The notes under the pieces: generated by a model
What the model was told of the DNA's origin: nothing
Seen by the model: only the letters and a program-made list of their open reading frames with translations
Database searches by the model: none
Source: Molossus alvarezi
Lineage: Eukaryota > Chordata > Mammalia > Chiroptera > Molossidae
Assembly: GCA_037176705.1 (NCBI GenBank)
Contig: CM073899.1
Location: 4,216,001-4,280,000, forward strand
DNA length: 64,000 bases
Direction: 5' to 3'
Made by a program: the position numbers and the translations under genes
In this document: positions 1 through 13,577 of the stretch, piece by piece
Numbering within the stretch: position 1 is the first letter of the stretch
Layout: each line of letters opens with the position of its first letter

Positions 1-3000
1 AAGGAAGAAATTAAAAACTTTCTGGAAACCAATGAAAACAACAACAGCACAAAATCTATGGGATGTAGCGAAAACAGTTCTGAGAGGAAAGTTCATAACA
101 CTACAGGCCTCCCTCAAGAAGCAAGAAAAATTTCTAATAGACTATCTAACTTTACAACTTAAAGAACTAGAGAGCAAACAAAAAGAAAACCCCAGAGCAA
201 GTAGAAGGAAGGAAATAGCAAAGATCAGAGCAGAAATAAATGACATGGAGACCAAAGAAAACAATTCAAAGGATCAATGAAACAAAGAGCTGGTTCTTTG
301 TAAAGAACAAGATTATAGACCCTTAGCTAGACTCACCAAGAAACAAAGAGAGAGAACCCAAATACAGCAAATCGGAAATGAAAGAGGAGAAGTAACAACT
401 GATACAACAGAAATACAGAAGATTGTTAACAACTACTATGAACAATTATATGGCAACAAATTCAACAATCTAAGCAAAATGGACAAATTTCTAGAAACAC
501 ATAGTCTCCCAAAACTGGACTGGGAAGAGATAGAAAACTTGAACAGACCAATAACAACAGAAGAAATTGAAGCTGTAATCAAGACTCTCCCAGCAAACAA
601 AAGCCCAGGCCCGGATGGCTCCACAGGGGAGTTTTACCAAACATTCAAAAAAGAACTAACACCCATTCTCCTCAAACTATTTCAAAAAATTCAAGAAAAA
701 AAAAAAAAAAAAAAAGACTTCCAAACTTGTTTTATGAGTCCAGCATAATTCTAATTCCAAAACCAGAAAAAGACACTACAAAGAAAGAAAGCTACAGGCC
801 AATATCCCTGATGAACATAGATGCCAAAATCCTGAACAAAATACTAGCAAATCGGATGCAGCAACACATCAAAAAAATTATTCACCATGACAAGGTGGGA
901 TTCATCCCAGGGATGCAAGCCTGGTACAATATTCACAAATCAATAAATGTGATACACCACACAAACAAAATGAAGAATAAAAACCACATGGTCATATCAA
1001 TTCATGCCGCAAAAGCCTTCTACAAAATCCAGCATCCATTTCTGATAAAAATGCTCAGCAGTGTGGGAATAGAGGGATCATATCTAGACATAATAAATGC
1101 CATATATGAAAGAACTACAACCAACATCATAGTGGCTGCACTATGATGAGACAACATGAGGCACCTGAGAAGTATTATCCTAAGCAAAAGAAGCCAAGCA
1201 GAGAAAGACAAATATCACATAATTTTACTTATAAAGTGGAATATAATGCACATACAGTCTGAGGAATGGGTAGTACCAGAGACGTGGAAGTGGGATACAA
1301 AAACTAAAAGCATTTTCCTTAAGAACAGGAACAAGACAGGGATGCCCACTTTCACCACTCTTATTTTACATAGTACTGGAAGTCTTAGCCACAGCAATCA
1401 GACAGGAAGAACAAATAAAAGGGATCCAAATTGGAAAGAAGGAAGTGAAACTGTCATTATTCACAGATGACATGATACTATATGTAGAAAACCCCAAAGA
1501 CTCCATCAAAAATGTTCTAGACTTAGAAATGAATTTGGCAGGATACAATATTAACGTCAAGAAATTGATGGCATTCATATACACTAATGATGAACTCACA
1601 GAAAGAGAAACTAAAAATCAATCCCATTTACCATTCTGGCAAATAATTAAGATACCTAGGAATAAACTTAACCAAAGAAATAAAGGACCTATTCGCAGAA
1701 AACTACAGGTCATTGAAAAAAGCAATAGAGGGAGATATAAAAAAGTGGAAGCACATACCTTGAATTGGAAGAATTAACATCATTAAAATGCCCATACTAC
1801 CCAAAGCAATCAATAGATTCAATGCAATCCCCATCAAAATACCAATGACATACTTCACAGAATTAGAACAAATACTTCAAAAGTTCATATGGAACCAAAA
1901 AAGACCTGGAATAGCCACAGCAATCTTGAAAAAGAAGAACAAAGAACGAGGGATCACAATACCAGATTTCAGGTTATACAACAAAGCCACTGTAATCGAA
2001 ACAGCCTGGTACTGGTACAAGAACAGGCAGATAGATCAATGGAACAGAATAGAGAACGCAGACATGGACCCAAGACAATATGCTCAATTAATATTTTACA
2101 AATGAGGCAAGAGCATACAGTGGAGTAAGACAGCCTCGTTAATAAATGGTGTTGGGAAAATTGGACAGCTACATGCAAAAAAATGAAACTAGACCATCAG
2201 CTTACACCCTACACAAGAATAAACTCAAAATGGATAAAAGACTTAAATGTGACTCATGAATCCATAAAAATCCTAAAAGAAAATGTAGGCAACAAAATTT
2301 TAGACAACATACGCAGCAGAATTTTCACTGATACATCACCTAAGGCAATAGAAACAAAGGAGAAAATGAACACATGGGACTACATCAAACTGAAAAGCTT
2401 CTGCACAGCAAAAGAAATAACCACCCAAATGGAAAGGCAACCCACTGTATGGGAGAGCATAATTGCCAATGATATATCAGATAAGGGGTTAATTTCCAAT
2501 ATATATAGCATGCTCATACAACTCAAAAAAAGGAAGACAAAGAGCCCAATTAAAAATGGGTACAGGAACTAAATAAACACCTCTCCAAACAGGAAATACA
2601 AATGGCTAAGAGACATATGAAGAAATGCTCAACATCACTAATCATCAAAGAGATGCAAATTAAAAAAATGAGATATCACCTCACACGTGCCAGAATGGCT
2701 GCCATCAACAAATCATCAAACAACAAGTGCTGGCGAGGGTGTGGAGAAAAGGGTACTCTAGTACACTGCTGGTGGGAATGCAGACCGGTGCAGCCACTAT
2801 GGAAAACAATATGGTGTTACCTCAAAAAATTAAAAATTTAACTGCCATTTGACCCAGTGATCTCACTTTTAGGAATATACTCTAAGAAACCTGAAACACC
2901 AATCAGAATACATGTACCCCCATGTTCATAGCAGCACTATTTACAATAGCTAAGATCTGGAAACTCCCCAAATGTTCATGAGTAGATGAATGGATAAAAA

Positions 3001-3166
3001 AGTGGTGGTACATGTACACAATGGAGTACTATGCAGCTGTAAGAAAGAAAGATCGCTTATCGTTTGAGACAACATGAGGCACCTGGGAAGTATTATCCTA
3101 AGCGAAAGAAGCCAAGCAGAGAGAGACAAATATCACATAATTTTACTTATAAAGTGGAATATAATG
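1..3166 (+). pseudogene. LINE-1 ORF2 remnant (RT and C-terminal part) of L1-A
   Basis: Open stretches in shifting frames at 32-280, 479-748, 727-1146, 1445-1777, 1788-2105, 2183-2572 and 2602-2841 match consecutive parts of L1 ORF2. Visible landmarks are [21 protein letters not shown], the RT start SYRPISLMN near 790, VGFIPGMQ near 895 and RQGCPL-like DNA near 1335. A degraded FADD box near 1465 reads as FTDDMILY. The cysteine/histidine motif [18 protein letters not shown] lies near 2730-2785. Several frameshifts, an A-run near 698-715 and an inserted segment at 1125-1299 make it non-functional. Motif A reads [12 protein letters not shown] (about 997-1032), with His where the first catalytic Asp is expected. 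Confidence 0.9.
1125..1299 (+). repeat. Copy of the L1 3' end inserted in ORF2, with a hairpin at its left junction
   Basis: Positions 1148-1299 repeat 3066-3218 with only about eight differences. The right copy is the normal end of ORF2 plus the first part of the 3' UTR. The left copy interrupts the RT coding sequence between the codons for TTNII and KLKAFPL, removing only a few codons. The left junction is a perfect 10-bp inverted repeat, catcatagtg/cactatgatg, around the loop gctg (1125-1148). Both copies share private changes not seen in the other L1s here, so the inserted piece came from this element or a very close relative. Confidence 0.85.
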
Positions 3167-3425
3167 AACATACAGTCTGAGGAATGGGGTAGTCCCAGAG
3201 ACATGGAAGTGGGATACAGACTGACAATCCCCAGAAGAGAGGGTGGTGGGGGGAGAGATAAACCACAGAACTTATATGCATGTGTGCATGAACAATGGAC
3301 ATGGACAACAAAGCTGGGGACAGGGCATTCAGGGTGGGGGAGGGGGTATCAGTGGGGGAAAAGGGAGAAACATCTCTAACAAAAATAAATAAATTAATTA
3401 ATTCAATAAAAAAGAAAGAAAAAAA

Positions 3426-5569
3426 GAATGCAAGGAAAAAGTACAAGTTTTTCTCAAAGTGTATATAATGTAAATTGTAAACATAGAGGTCTCCTCTAAT
3501 AATTGTTCAGTTATTATGAGATGACTACTTCTCATGGTGATCTTTTGACTTTCCCCTTGAGATCTTATACTCCCCTGGTGGTCCCAGAAAACATCCATCA
3601 TACACAGTGTAGCACTATTCCTTTGATTCTTGAAGATGTTATTTATGAAGTTTAATGACATGTAGTGTTCTTGTGCACATTTCAATAAATGGAAAAATTT
3701 TAATAAGACCAATAAGGAGACTTTTACAGTAAAAGCAACTTGTAGTTAGTCATAAATATTTAACATTTCCCAAGTTTCTTCTTTCTCTAGTGTACACGGA
3801 AGTATTGCCTTTAGGAGTTTCAGAGCATTCTTTGGACTTCTGTCTTCACAAAACAAAATTACTGAGCAAAGGACATCTGGTTGCCCTTTGTATGTAATTC
3901 GTAACCTTGTCTTTTTACGATTTGTCTCTTTAAAATGTGATCTGCACTAATGTATTCTTTCTCTGTGTAATTTTTTTTTATGCCTCATAATGTACTCAGT
4001 GTTTTCACCCAAGGAAAATGTTCCTCTCCAATAAGTCATTTAAATAATCACTCACAAAGAAGAGGCACTAGTTTGACCTAAGAATAGTTATCAGCTGAGT
4101 TTTCCTTGGAAATAATTATCTAAAAATGCTGAGTAACTGTTATATACTAAAAAGATGTACAAATAATTCTTTGCAAAGCTTTAGCAAATTAGACTTTGAA
4201 AATACATTCAGCACTCTGAGGTGTGGACAAGTAATCATCTGTTCTTTCAGTATTTAATTGCTTTTTTAATTGCATGTGTGATTCTGACCTTCACCACAAA
4301 GCAAGTGTGACTGTTGGGTTACCCATGCAGCTAAGAGGCTCTGGAGATGCTTGTTATCTTACACTCCACACTCCGACACAGTTCTTAGGTAACTCCAGAT
4401 GACTAGCACGCAGGGGGATATTTAAATGTGTTTCCAAAGAATAAATGTAATCATGGTTTAAGTACTGTATTCTTAAAATGCCTAGAAAAAAATCCCATTT
4501 TGTTCCTTTATTTTGAGTTGGTTAAAGGGTTGACAAGAACATGGTAACTGCTTTTCCACTTGAACCTCATTTAACCTTCACAACAAAACTTTGAGGTGGT
4601 TTTTTATTTAATTACAAATCATTGCAAAACTGAAATTCCAGGTGATAATTTACCAATATGTCAATGATCGCCTGTGCTCACCTTGTGTGAGCTCAGGATT
4701 TTAGCCTGAGCCTGGTTAGTTAACCTTGTTTGCATTTTAATGCGCTAACTTTAGTTTTTTTCTAGAACAAAGGGGGCATCAATGAATAAGCACATCAGTA
4801 AATTCAGAAAATCAGAGGGAAAAGATAATTTTTCAGAATGTGTTTTGGGTTTGATATTCAACGCACAAAAAACATCATTAAGTTGTACTTAAAGAATCTG
4901 TGGGTGATGTTTTTCCTCCATTTTCTCGTGAATTCCTCCCCCTCCAAAGCCCCTCTCGGCCAGCAGTCCTGCTCTGAGTGCATCTGCCTGCACACCGTGC
5001 CAGGCAGAGTCCCACCTTCTTAGGCTAAGCTCATCTCCCACTCGGTGTGTTCGCTCTGCACACAGCAATGCAGACTGAGCCCTGTCACTGCTGGGACTCG
5101 AACATGTCTGAATGTGTGTGACAGCCTCTGGCACAGGTCCACCTGCTATCATGCTTTGTGGGAGACACTGAGGAATGTCTGAAAATAGAGGAAGAGAAGG
5201 CGTTAGGTAAGACATTCTTATCGGTAAGGGCTGGGGGTTCCTGAGATGGCGTGATGCATACTGTTCAGGTGTGTCCCCTCACTCAGAGCCTCAAACACTC
5301 CTGCTGGTTTCCATGGAGATGGCTTTGGGTGGTGGTGGCTTTGGTGGTGACCTGTGCATAAGTGAGGGGAGGGGAGTTCTAACAACATTTAGAAGAGTTG
5401 TTCCAATAAAACTTTGTAAGACTTAAATTATGACGAATACTGAAATTGTGCTGTCTCTCAAAGCATGATTTATCAAATGTTTTCATTTTCCTTCCTTCCT
5501 TTCTTCCTTTTTAAAACATCTCAGTGTATCTATTTAAAAGTCTTCATTTCTTGGAATAAGTGAAACCAA

Positions 5570-5573
<4 letters not shown>
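3426..5573. other. Intronic sequence without recognised features
   Basis: AT-rich, apparently unique DNA. I find no splice-bordered open segment, young repeat or RNA gene. The short open frames at 4838-5023 and 4889-5215 overlap on opposite strands and show no recognisable protein. Confidence 0.5.

Positions 5574-5610
<37 letters not shown>
5574..5610. repeat. (TC)n microsatellite
   Basis: About 18 uninterrupted TC dinucleotides. No SINE head or tail adjoins it, so it looks like a free-standing microsatellite. Confidence 0.95.
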
Positions 5611-5614
<4 letters not shown>

Positions 5615-5859
5615 GCTAGCCACTGGGCCTTTTGGTTTGTTTGCTACTTAGCATTGTATAGATGCTAACTTTAGTCATTTATTTTGTCCTTCGAACTTCT
5701 CCCAAGAATGCCTTTTAATTTTGAAAATTAAGTACATAAATGAAAAGAGCATTAATGTAGAGCTCAAAAATTACCACAAGAGTGACAAAGAAGTGAATCA
5801 CCACCCACCTCAAACAATAGACCATTATCGCACCCCGAACAGCTGGCTGCAGACTCTGT

Positions 5860-7880
5860 CCTCGCAGGTAACCAGCCTCTGGATTCTGGATATCATAGAT
5901 TCATTTTGCATGTTTTTGAACTCCTCATATAAATGGAATCATGCAGTTTGCATTCTTTGTTGTGTGGCTTCTTTCATGCAACACTGTTTATGAGATCCAC
6001 CCATGTTGCTGTATATGCTGTTGTTAGGTTATTTGCGCATTGTCATGACTGTATGGAATTCCTTTGTCTGAATATACTGTAATATTTTATAAATTCTACT
6101 CTTAAGATATGCCTCGTAGCTCACACATGCAGCTACTCTTTTGTGTATGTGCTGAAGACTGGAATTGTTAGATCCTAGTGTAGGTGAGATTTTAACCTTG
6201 GTAGATACTGACAACCAGTTGGTTTTCCAAAGTTGTTACAATTGTTTGACTTCTCAGTGCTGTGTGAGTTTCCATTGTACCACGTCCTCACCAAAATATT
6301 GACTCATCTTCAGTTTTAACCATTTTGGTGGAGGTGGAGGTATCATGTGGGTTTTAGTATGGCATACTCTGATGATTGAGTCTGTATGCCTTTAAATTTA
6401 TTTATTCACAAATCAATATGATCTTTAATGAAATCTCTATTCGAATACTTTTTCCATTTGAAAGTTCAGACTGTCTTCTAATTGAGGAGATAAGCCCCTT
6501 GTTGGTTCCATGTGTTGCAAATGTCTGACTGTGTGGGTTTTCAGACTCTTCCTGTCAGCACAGGCTTTAATTTGAATGGTCTCTAACATGTCAGTCTTCT
6601 CCTTTCTGCTTAGACATTTTTGTATCTTGTTTATGAAATATTTTTCTACCAGAGATTGAGGAAGACATTCTGTGTTACTTTCTAGAGTTTATGGTGTGTT
6701 TTCATATTTAGATCTGTAATCCACCTGAAAATGTTTGGGATTTCATACAATTTAGAGATTAATCAGGGTGACATTGTAATTTTATACTATTTTATCTCCC
6801 CATTTATGGGAGTAATTTGATCTTTATTAATGAGATCTTTTCTAATTTCTCTCAATGTTTTTTTCTATATTGACTTTGTTAAATTCCTTTTATTTAGATC
6901 TATTTGATATTTTTTGATGCTACTATGTAGACTTATCCTTGAAAAAATTTTAATTTGTTTGAGATACAGAACTACAATGGATTTTTGTATTGATCTTGTA
7001 TCCAGGAATGTTAACATACCATTTCTATTAAAATTTATTTAGATTATTTTGGACTTTTAACATATTTAATTGTACCATTGGCAAACAATGGCAGCATTTT
7101 TCTCTACTTCCTATTTCTATAACTTTTATTTCTTTTTCTTGTCTTATTATATTGGACCTATAGTCCACTGTCCCTGGGAGTGGTCGTCACTGCCATAACT
7201 GTCTCTTACCAGAGGGAAAGCTTTCAGCTTTATGGATGATAGATGTTTGTTTTTAAGTGTTTCCTTTCTTGTATTCCTTGTTTCCTGATATTCTTTGTTA
7301 AGATAGAGTTTTATTGAATTAGTTTTATACATCTATTGAGAAGATCATGTAGGTTTTTCTCCTTTGTTTTATTAATGGTGATTACATCAGCAGGTTTTTT
7401 ATTTTTTTATCCTCACCTGAGGACATTCATTTTTTGCATTTATCTTCAGATAGAGCGGGAGGGAGAGAGGGAGAAAGAAAGAGAAACATCGATGTGAGAG
7501 ACACATTGAGTGGCTGCCACCCACACGACTCCGACCAGGGCCGGGGACAAACCACAACAGAGGTACATGCCCTTAGCGGAAACCAAACCCGGGTCTTTCT
7601 GGTCTGCGGGCCAATAACCACTGAGAAAACCAACCAGGGTACATCAGCAGGTTTTTGAAGATTAAAACATCATTTATTCAAGTTGGTCTTATGTATTATA
7701 TATTGCTAGGTTTAATTTGCTAATATTTCATTTAAGATTTTTTGATTCATTTTCATGAGTGAATTAGGTCTGTCCTTTTTCTTTCTTAATGTGCTTAGTT
7801 TTTAGTGATATACTGGCCTCATAAGATGAACTGTGGAACGTTTTCTCCTACTCATTTTCTGGGAGGTCTGAGGAAGCTGG
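5860..7880 (-). mobile_element. Ancient LINE-1 (L1M-like) fragment, antisense, split by a SINE
   Basis: Read on the minus strand, the block follows the order of an old mammalian L1 ORF2/3' end. Diagnostic antisense phrases include 'tataaatggaatcatgcagt' near 5930, 'gagatccacccatgttgctg' near 5993 and 'ttgtattgatcttgtatcc' near 6985. 'atactggcctcataagatga' occurs near 7810. It is heavily diverged, with many deletions and no usable frame. A SINE at 7400-7639 interrupts it. Left limit is approximate. Confidence 0.75.
7400..7639 (-). mobile_element. VES-type tRNA-derived SINE, subtype A
   Basis: Read on the minus strand, the tRNA-like head starts at 7639 (ccctggttggttttctcag) and the element ends in an A-rich tail (the T-rich stretch at about 7400-7410). 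A perfect 17-bp target-site duplication, tacatcagcaggttttt, flanks it at 7383-7399 and 7640-7656. It interrupts an ancient L1. The internal blocks (tRNA-like B box, 'gtttgtccccggccctgg', 'cacatcgatgtttctcttt') define what I call subtype A here. Confidence 0.93.
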
Positions 7881-7989
7881 GCTTCAGTTCTTCCAGCAGG
7901 GGGCATCAGTGGCCGTGTGATTTCCTGGTGAGGACCACGGACCCTGCCCTTCCAATGACTTACTGAGTCTTTCTGGGAACAGCCCAGAA

Positions 7990-8125
7990 CTTCTGTCAGT
8001 TTGCTCAGCTGCCTGTGGGGATAACACAGTACCTTTTTCTTAGGGATTTGTGAGGATTAAGTAAGTTAACATTTGTATAATATTATTGCTTAAAATACTC
8101 TGGCACATAGCAAGCCCTGTGAGGT
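7990..8125 (+). mobile_element. MIR fragment (3' half)
   Basis: The stretch matches the 3' half of the mammalian-wide MIR SINE. It contains 'gtggggataaca', then 'ttgtgaggattaagtaagtt', then 'ctggcacatagcaag'. The tRNA-like head is missing or too diverged to see. This is an old mammalian repeat, useful as evidence of single-copy intron around it. Confidence 0.75.
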
Positions 8126-8230
8126 TGTTCCCTCATTTAAAAATATCTATTCACTGAGAAGAAAACTTGCTTTTATTTGCATTTCTTCAATTATTAGAGA
8201 GGTAAATAGGTAGCATGCCCCCATACCATT

Positions 8231-8440
8231 AAATGTTTTTTTAATCGATTTTAGAGAGAAAGGAAGGAAGAGGGAGAGAGAGAGAGAAACATTGATGAGG
8301 GAGAACATTGATTGGCCACCTCCTGCACTCCCCCACTGGGGATCGGGCCACAACCTGGGCATGTGTCCTGACCAGGAATTGAGCTGGCGACCTCTTGGTG
8401 CAGGGTTGACGCTCAACCACCGAGCCACATCGTCCAGGCA
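8231..8440 (-). mobile_element. VES-type SINE, subtype B
   Basis: Read on the minus strand, it has a tRNA-like head ('gtggctcggtggttgagcgtc'-type), the block 'gcccaggttgtggcccgatc', a CT-rich tail and A-rich end. Thirteen-base target duplications, cccccat(a/g)ccatt, flank it at 8218-8230 and 8441-8453 with one mismatch. Subtype B lacks the 'cctcacccgaggac' 3' end that marks subtype A. Confidence 0.92.
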
Positions 8441-8453
8441 CCCCCATGCCATT

Positions 8454-10403
8454 TGTATTTGAACTGCACACACACGGGTTTGGGGAATATGTTTCTGTTC
8501 ACCTTGTATGTTCTTGGCTTTAACAGCTCTCTGAGAGTGACTGCTTCAGCTCAGCGGTGGACCTTGTCTTTCCAATTTCCCCTGACAGGCCCCAGAGGGA
8601 TCCCCAGGCCAGTGGTATAGATCAGGGTGCATTCCACATGCAGGCTGCCCCTTATGCAGGAAGAGCTGTAACACCCCAGCGTGAAGTGGGGCCTCACCGA
8701 GGAGCATGTGACAGGGCAGGGAACACTCTGATCCCCCCTCTGAGATGCCCTGGGTTCTGGGTCCATGCAGAGCAGTGGTCATAGTGGTCATTTCAGCCAC
8801 ATATTAATGGAATGTTAATAGGGTTGGATATCATTTGACACAGAGATGGTCGCTCTTCTAATCGGATTCTTGGCTGGTATTATCGGTGGTCGGTACTTTC
8901 CATAACAACTTACAAGTTGCCCTAAGGGTAAAAAATATTAGATAGTGTTAGGGAAATGTTAGTTACACCAGTTAACTACTTACCTAGTTACCTATAATAA
9001 GAGTCCTGCGTGTAAGGGAAATACTTATTTGAGAAAGTTGGGGACAAACATTCATGGTAAAAATGGAGATTTTATAATGTGACTTCTTTGAGATGGTCTT
9101 GAATCATCGTACGTAATTTGAATGAGGAAGGGACCGTTCTGAGACGTCTCAATTTTGTTGATGTCAAAAAGCCATGACATGTTTGCTCCTTGAAGATACC
9201 GCCAAAGTAACCTGTGGACAAAGGAGATGGGGTTTGTTGCTTCCACGGAAACACAGATCAGAAATGTCTCAGAACCGGCCGGGGCGCGGTGGCAAGGCGT
9301 GTGTGGGCGTCGAAGGACATGGCTTACAGGTGAGCTTTTCAACGTTCGGGCTTCATTAGGAGTTTACAAGGTTCAAGATATATTTTATGACTCATAGACC
9401 CAGAGAGGCAGAAGTTACTGTGATTCTTGGAGAGCCCAGGTGATGAGTTGGGCTATCTCTTGTGTTGAGATGAGTACTTTTAGAGAGGGCCTGGAACAGC
9501 CGTTGACTAGAAGTGTGGTTGACTTCCCTGGGAAGAGATTGCTGGAGGGGTGACGTTCGTGCTGACAGCCTGGGTGCGTGTCGCTGTTTTCACCTCCCAA
9601 AGCAGTGCGTTTGCAGATAGCAGACCCATTCCAGGCCACATCGCGAGGAACAGATGCCATGGGAGTAATTCAGTAGATGCAGGAGCCAGAGCAGAGACCA
9701 CACTGGTTTCCAGGGAAGGCAAGGGGTTCTCTGAGGTCCTGATGGAGCCTCTGTCTCAGGCAGGCTTGTCCCTGGGTCTCAGGAGTGGGACTTTCTCAGT
9801 TCTTCTAGCCTCTCTAATGGTCTCTAGTCAGGGCATTTTCTTCCCCAAACCCAGGGATAGGAGGTTGTATTGTTTCTTTACCTTAGCCTTCAAGTCGGTG
9901 GGTCCCTCCCTGTGTCCTGAATGACGGGTTTGCTGTCTGCCCTGATGCCAGCAGCTTGAGCCCCACGGTGGAGACAGGGCACCGGGATGCAGGCAGGGTT
10001 TCATGAGGCCCCCGTCGCTGTCCCCTCCTCTTCCACATCCTCATCTGTGCCACCTCTGAATCCTTGTCCTGAGAGGTCAGGGCGGGGTCTGAGAATGACA
10101 CCAACTGCCCTGGAGTCCGAGGCTCCTGGCGGCCTGGACGCTCACCACGTCCTCTCAGTCCTTTCAGAACCTTGTCGGGGTGGGAGCTGCCTCCTCCTCG
10201 GGAAGGACCCGGTGTGTCTTCCCACCGCTCTGCCTCCGCTGCTTCCTCCGACTCCCGGGTTTCAGGTGGCGGCTTTGCCTTGTCATCTCAGCTCTCTGAT
10301 TTATTAAAAACAAAACAAAACAAAAAACCCCAGCTAACATTTATAGATCATTAAGCTTTTTCTGGTTGTTGTTGTGTGGGAGAAACAGGAGACAAATAGG
10401 ATT
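8454..10403. other. Intronic sequence without recognised features
   Basis: Apparently unique DNA. GC content rises from about 9500 to 10280. Several short open frames (8557-8784, 9550-9924, 9987-10307) occur on both strands, but none resembles a known protein or shows paired splice borders. An A-rich (aaaac)n run lies at about 10305-10330, just before L1-B. Confidence 0.5.
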
Positions 10404-13400
10404 TTTTTTTCAATTTTTATTAATTTATTTTTGTTACAGATGGTCCCCCCCCACACACACAACCTCCTCCCCATCCCCCCAGCATTGTTGTCTATGTCCT
10501 TGGTTATGCATACATGCATATAAGTTCTTCGGTTTATCTCATCCATACTCCCGCCCCCCCCCCCCCGACATTTGTCAGTCTATGTCTCTGGGTCTATTTT
10601 GTTCATCAGCTTATTTTGTTAATTATATTCCACAAATAAGTGAGATCATGTGGTATTTGTCTTTCTCTGATTGCCTCGTTTCACTTAGCATAATGCTCTA
10701 TAGGTCTCTCCATGTGATCTCAAAAAATAAGAGATCTTTCTTACAGCTGCATAGTACTCCATTGTGTATATGTACCACAGCTTTTTAACCACTCATGTAT
10801 TGATGGACACTTGGGTTGTTTCCAGATCTTAGCATTTGTAAACAATGCTGCTATGAACATAGGGGTACATACATTCTTTCTGATGGGTGTTTCAGGCTTC
10901 TTAGGGTATATTCCTAGAAGTGGTACCACTGGATGAAATGGCAGTTGGATTTTTAATTTTTTGAGGAAACACCATATTATTTTCCATAGTGGCTGCACCA
11001 GTCTGCATTCCCACCAGCAGTGTACTAGAGTCCCCTTTTCTCCATACCCTCAAAACACTTGTTGTTTGATGATTTGTTGATGGCGGCCATTCTGACAGGT
11101 GTGAGGTGATATCTCATAGTTGTTTTAATTTCCATCTCTCTGATGATTAGTGACATTGAGCATTTTTTCATGTCTCTTGGCCATTTGTATGTCCTGTTTG
11201 AAGAGGTGACTATTTAGGTCCTCTTCCCATTTTTTAATTGGTTTTTTTGTCTTCCTTTTGTTGAATTGTATGAGCACTCTATATATTTTGGAAATTAACC
11301 CCTTATCTGATGTTTCGTTGGCAATTATGCTCTCCCATATAGTGGATTCTCTTTTCATTTTGATGCTTGTTTCTTTTGCTGTGCAGAAGCTTTTTAGTTT
11401 GATGTAGTCCCATGTGCTCATTTTTTACTTTCTCTTACCTTAGGCATTGTATCATTGAAAATTTTGTTGCGTATGATGTCTAAAATTTTGTTGCCTAAAT
11501 TTTCTTCCAGGATTTTTATGGTTTCATGAGTCACATTTAAGTCTTTTATCCATTTTGAGTTTATTCTTGTGGACAGTGTAAGTGGGTTGTCTAACTTCAT
11601 TTTTTTGCATGTTGCTGTCCAATTTTCCCATCATTTATTGACAAGACTGTCTTTACTCCACTGTATGCTCTTGCCTCCTTTGTCAAACATTAATTGAGCA
11701 TAATGTCTTGGGTCAATTTCTGGGTTCTCTGTTCTGTTCCATTGATCTATCTGCCTGTTCTTGTGCCAGTACCAGGCTGCTTTGAATAGAGTGGCTTTGT
11801 AGTATAACCTGAAATCTGGTAATGTGATCCCTCATACTTTGTTCTTCTTTTTCAAGATTGCTGTGGTTATTCGAGGTCTTTTTTGGTACCATATGAACTT
11901 TTGAAGTATTTGTTCTAGTTCTGTAAAATATGTCTTTGGTGTTTTAATGGGGATTGAATTTATAAACTGCTTTCAGGAGTATTGACATTTAAATGATGCT
12001 AAATCATCCAATCTATGAACAAGGTATGTGATTCTACTTTTTTATATCTTTCTTTATTTCTTTTTTCAATGTCCTGTAGTTTTCTACAGGTCCTTTACTT
12101 CTTTGGTAAAGTTTATTCGTAGGTAACTTAATTTTTTTTGCTACAATAATAAGTGAGAATTTTTTTTAGTTTCTCTTTCTGTGAGTTCATCATCGGTGTA
12201 TAAGAATGCCATTGATTTCTTGATGTTAATTTTTTATCTTGCTATTTTGCCAAATTTATTTGTTGAATCTAGTAGATTTTTGATGGGAGTCTTTAGGATT
12301 TTCTATGTATAATTATCATGTCATCTACAAATGACAGTTTCACTTTCTTCATTCCAATTTTTATCTCTTTTATTTTTTTTCTTCATGTCTAATTGCTATG
12401 GATAAGACTTCCAGGACTTTGTTAAATAAGAGTGGCAAAAGTGGGCATGCCTGTTCTTAAGGGAAATGCTTTTAGTTTTTGCCCATTCAGTATAATGTTG
12501 GCTGTAGGTTTTTCATATATAGCCTTTATTATGTGGAGATCTGGTCTCTCTATTCCCACATTGCTCTGCATTTTTATCAGAAATGGGTGCTGGATTTTGT
12601 CGAATGCTTTTCAGCATCTGTTGATATGATCATATGGTTTTTATGTGGTGTATCACATTTGTTGATTTGTGAATATTGTACCAGCCTTGCATCCTGGGAT
12701 GAAGCCCACTTGGTCATGGTGAATAATTTTTTTAATGTATTGCTGGATTTGATTTGCTAACAATTTGTTAAGGACTTTGGCATCTGTGTTCATCAGGGAT
12801 GTTGGCCTGTAGTTTTCTTTCTTTGTAGTGTCTTTATCTGGTTTTGGAATTAACATTATGCTGGCCTCAAAAAACAGGTCTAGAAGTCGTTCTTCTTAAA
12901 TTTTTTGGAACAGTTTGAGGAAAATGGGTGTTAGTTCTTTGAATGTTCAGTAAAACTCCCCCATGAAGCCTTCAGGGACTGGGCTCTTGTTTGCTGGGAG
13001 AGTCTTCATTACCATCTTCAATTTCCTTAGTTGTTATTGGTCTGTTCAAGTGTTCTATCTTTTCTCAGTTCAGTTTTGGGAGACTATGTGTTTCTAAAAA
13101 TTTGTCCATGTCACTTAGATTTTACAGTTTGTTGCTGTATAATTGTTCATAGTATATGTTAATGATCCTTTGTATTTCTGTGGTGTCAGTTGTTACTTCT
13201 CTTTTATTTCTAATTTTGTGTATTTGGGTCCTCTCTCTTTGTTTCTTGGTGAGTCTACCTAAGGGTCTATCAATCTTGTTTATCTTTTCAAAGAACCAGC
13301 TCTTTGTTTCATTGATCTTTAAAATTTTTTTTGTCTCTATGTTATTTATTTCTGCATTGACCTTTAATATTTCCTTCCTTCTACTTGCTCTGGGTTTTTC

Positions 13401-13577
13401 TTTTTGTTTGCTTTCTAGTTCTTGAAGTTGTGTGGTTAGATAGTCAATTAGAAATTTTTCTGGTTTCTTGAGGTAGGCCTCTAGTGCTATGAATTTCTCT
13501 CTCAGGACTGCTTTTGCTGCATCCCATAGACTTTGTGTTGTTGTGTGTTCATTTTCATTGGTTTCCAGGGAGTTCTT

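Larger units (their letters stand above)
1..3425 (+). mobile_element. L1-A: LINE-1, 3' portion
   Basis: This is a bat-type LINE-1 entering from the left edge. The sequence starts in ORF2 just downstream of the endonuclease domain and runs through the reverse transcriptase and C-terminal region. It ends in a 3' UTR (about 3167-3395) and an A-rich tail (about 3380-3425). The 3' UTR has the same order of blocks as the other L1s in the window: a 'ctgacaatcccc' block, a G-rich stretch, 'acttatatgcatg', 'atggacatggacaac' and 'gagaaacatc'. It is unknown whether the 5' end is truncated or lies outside the window. It is the only young L1 here on the + strand. Confidence 0.93.
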
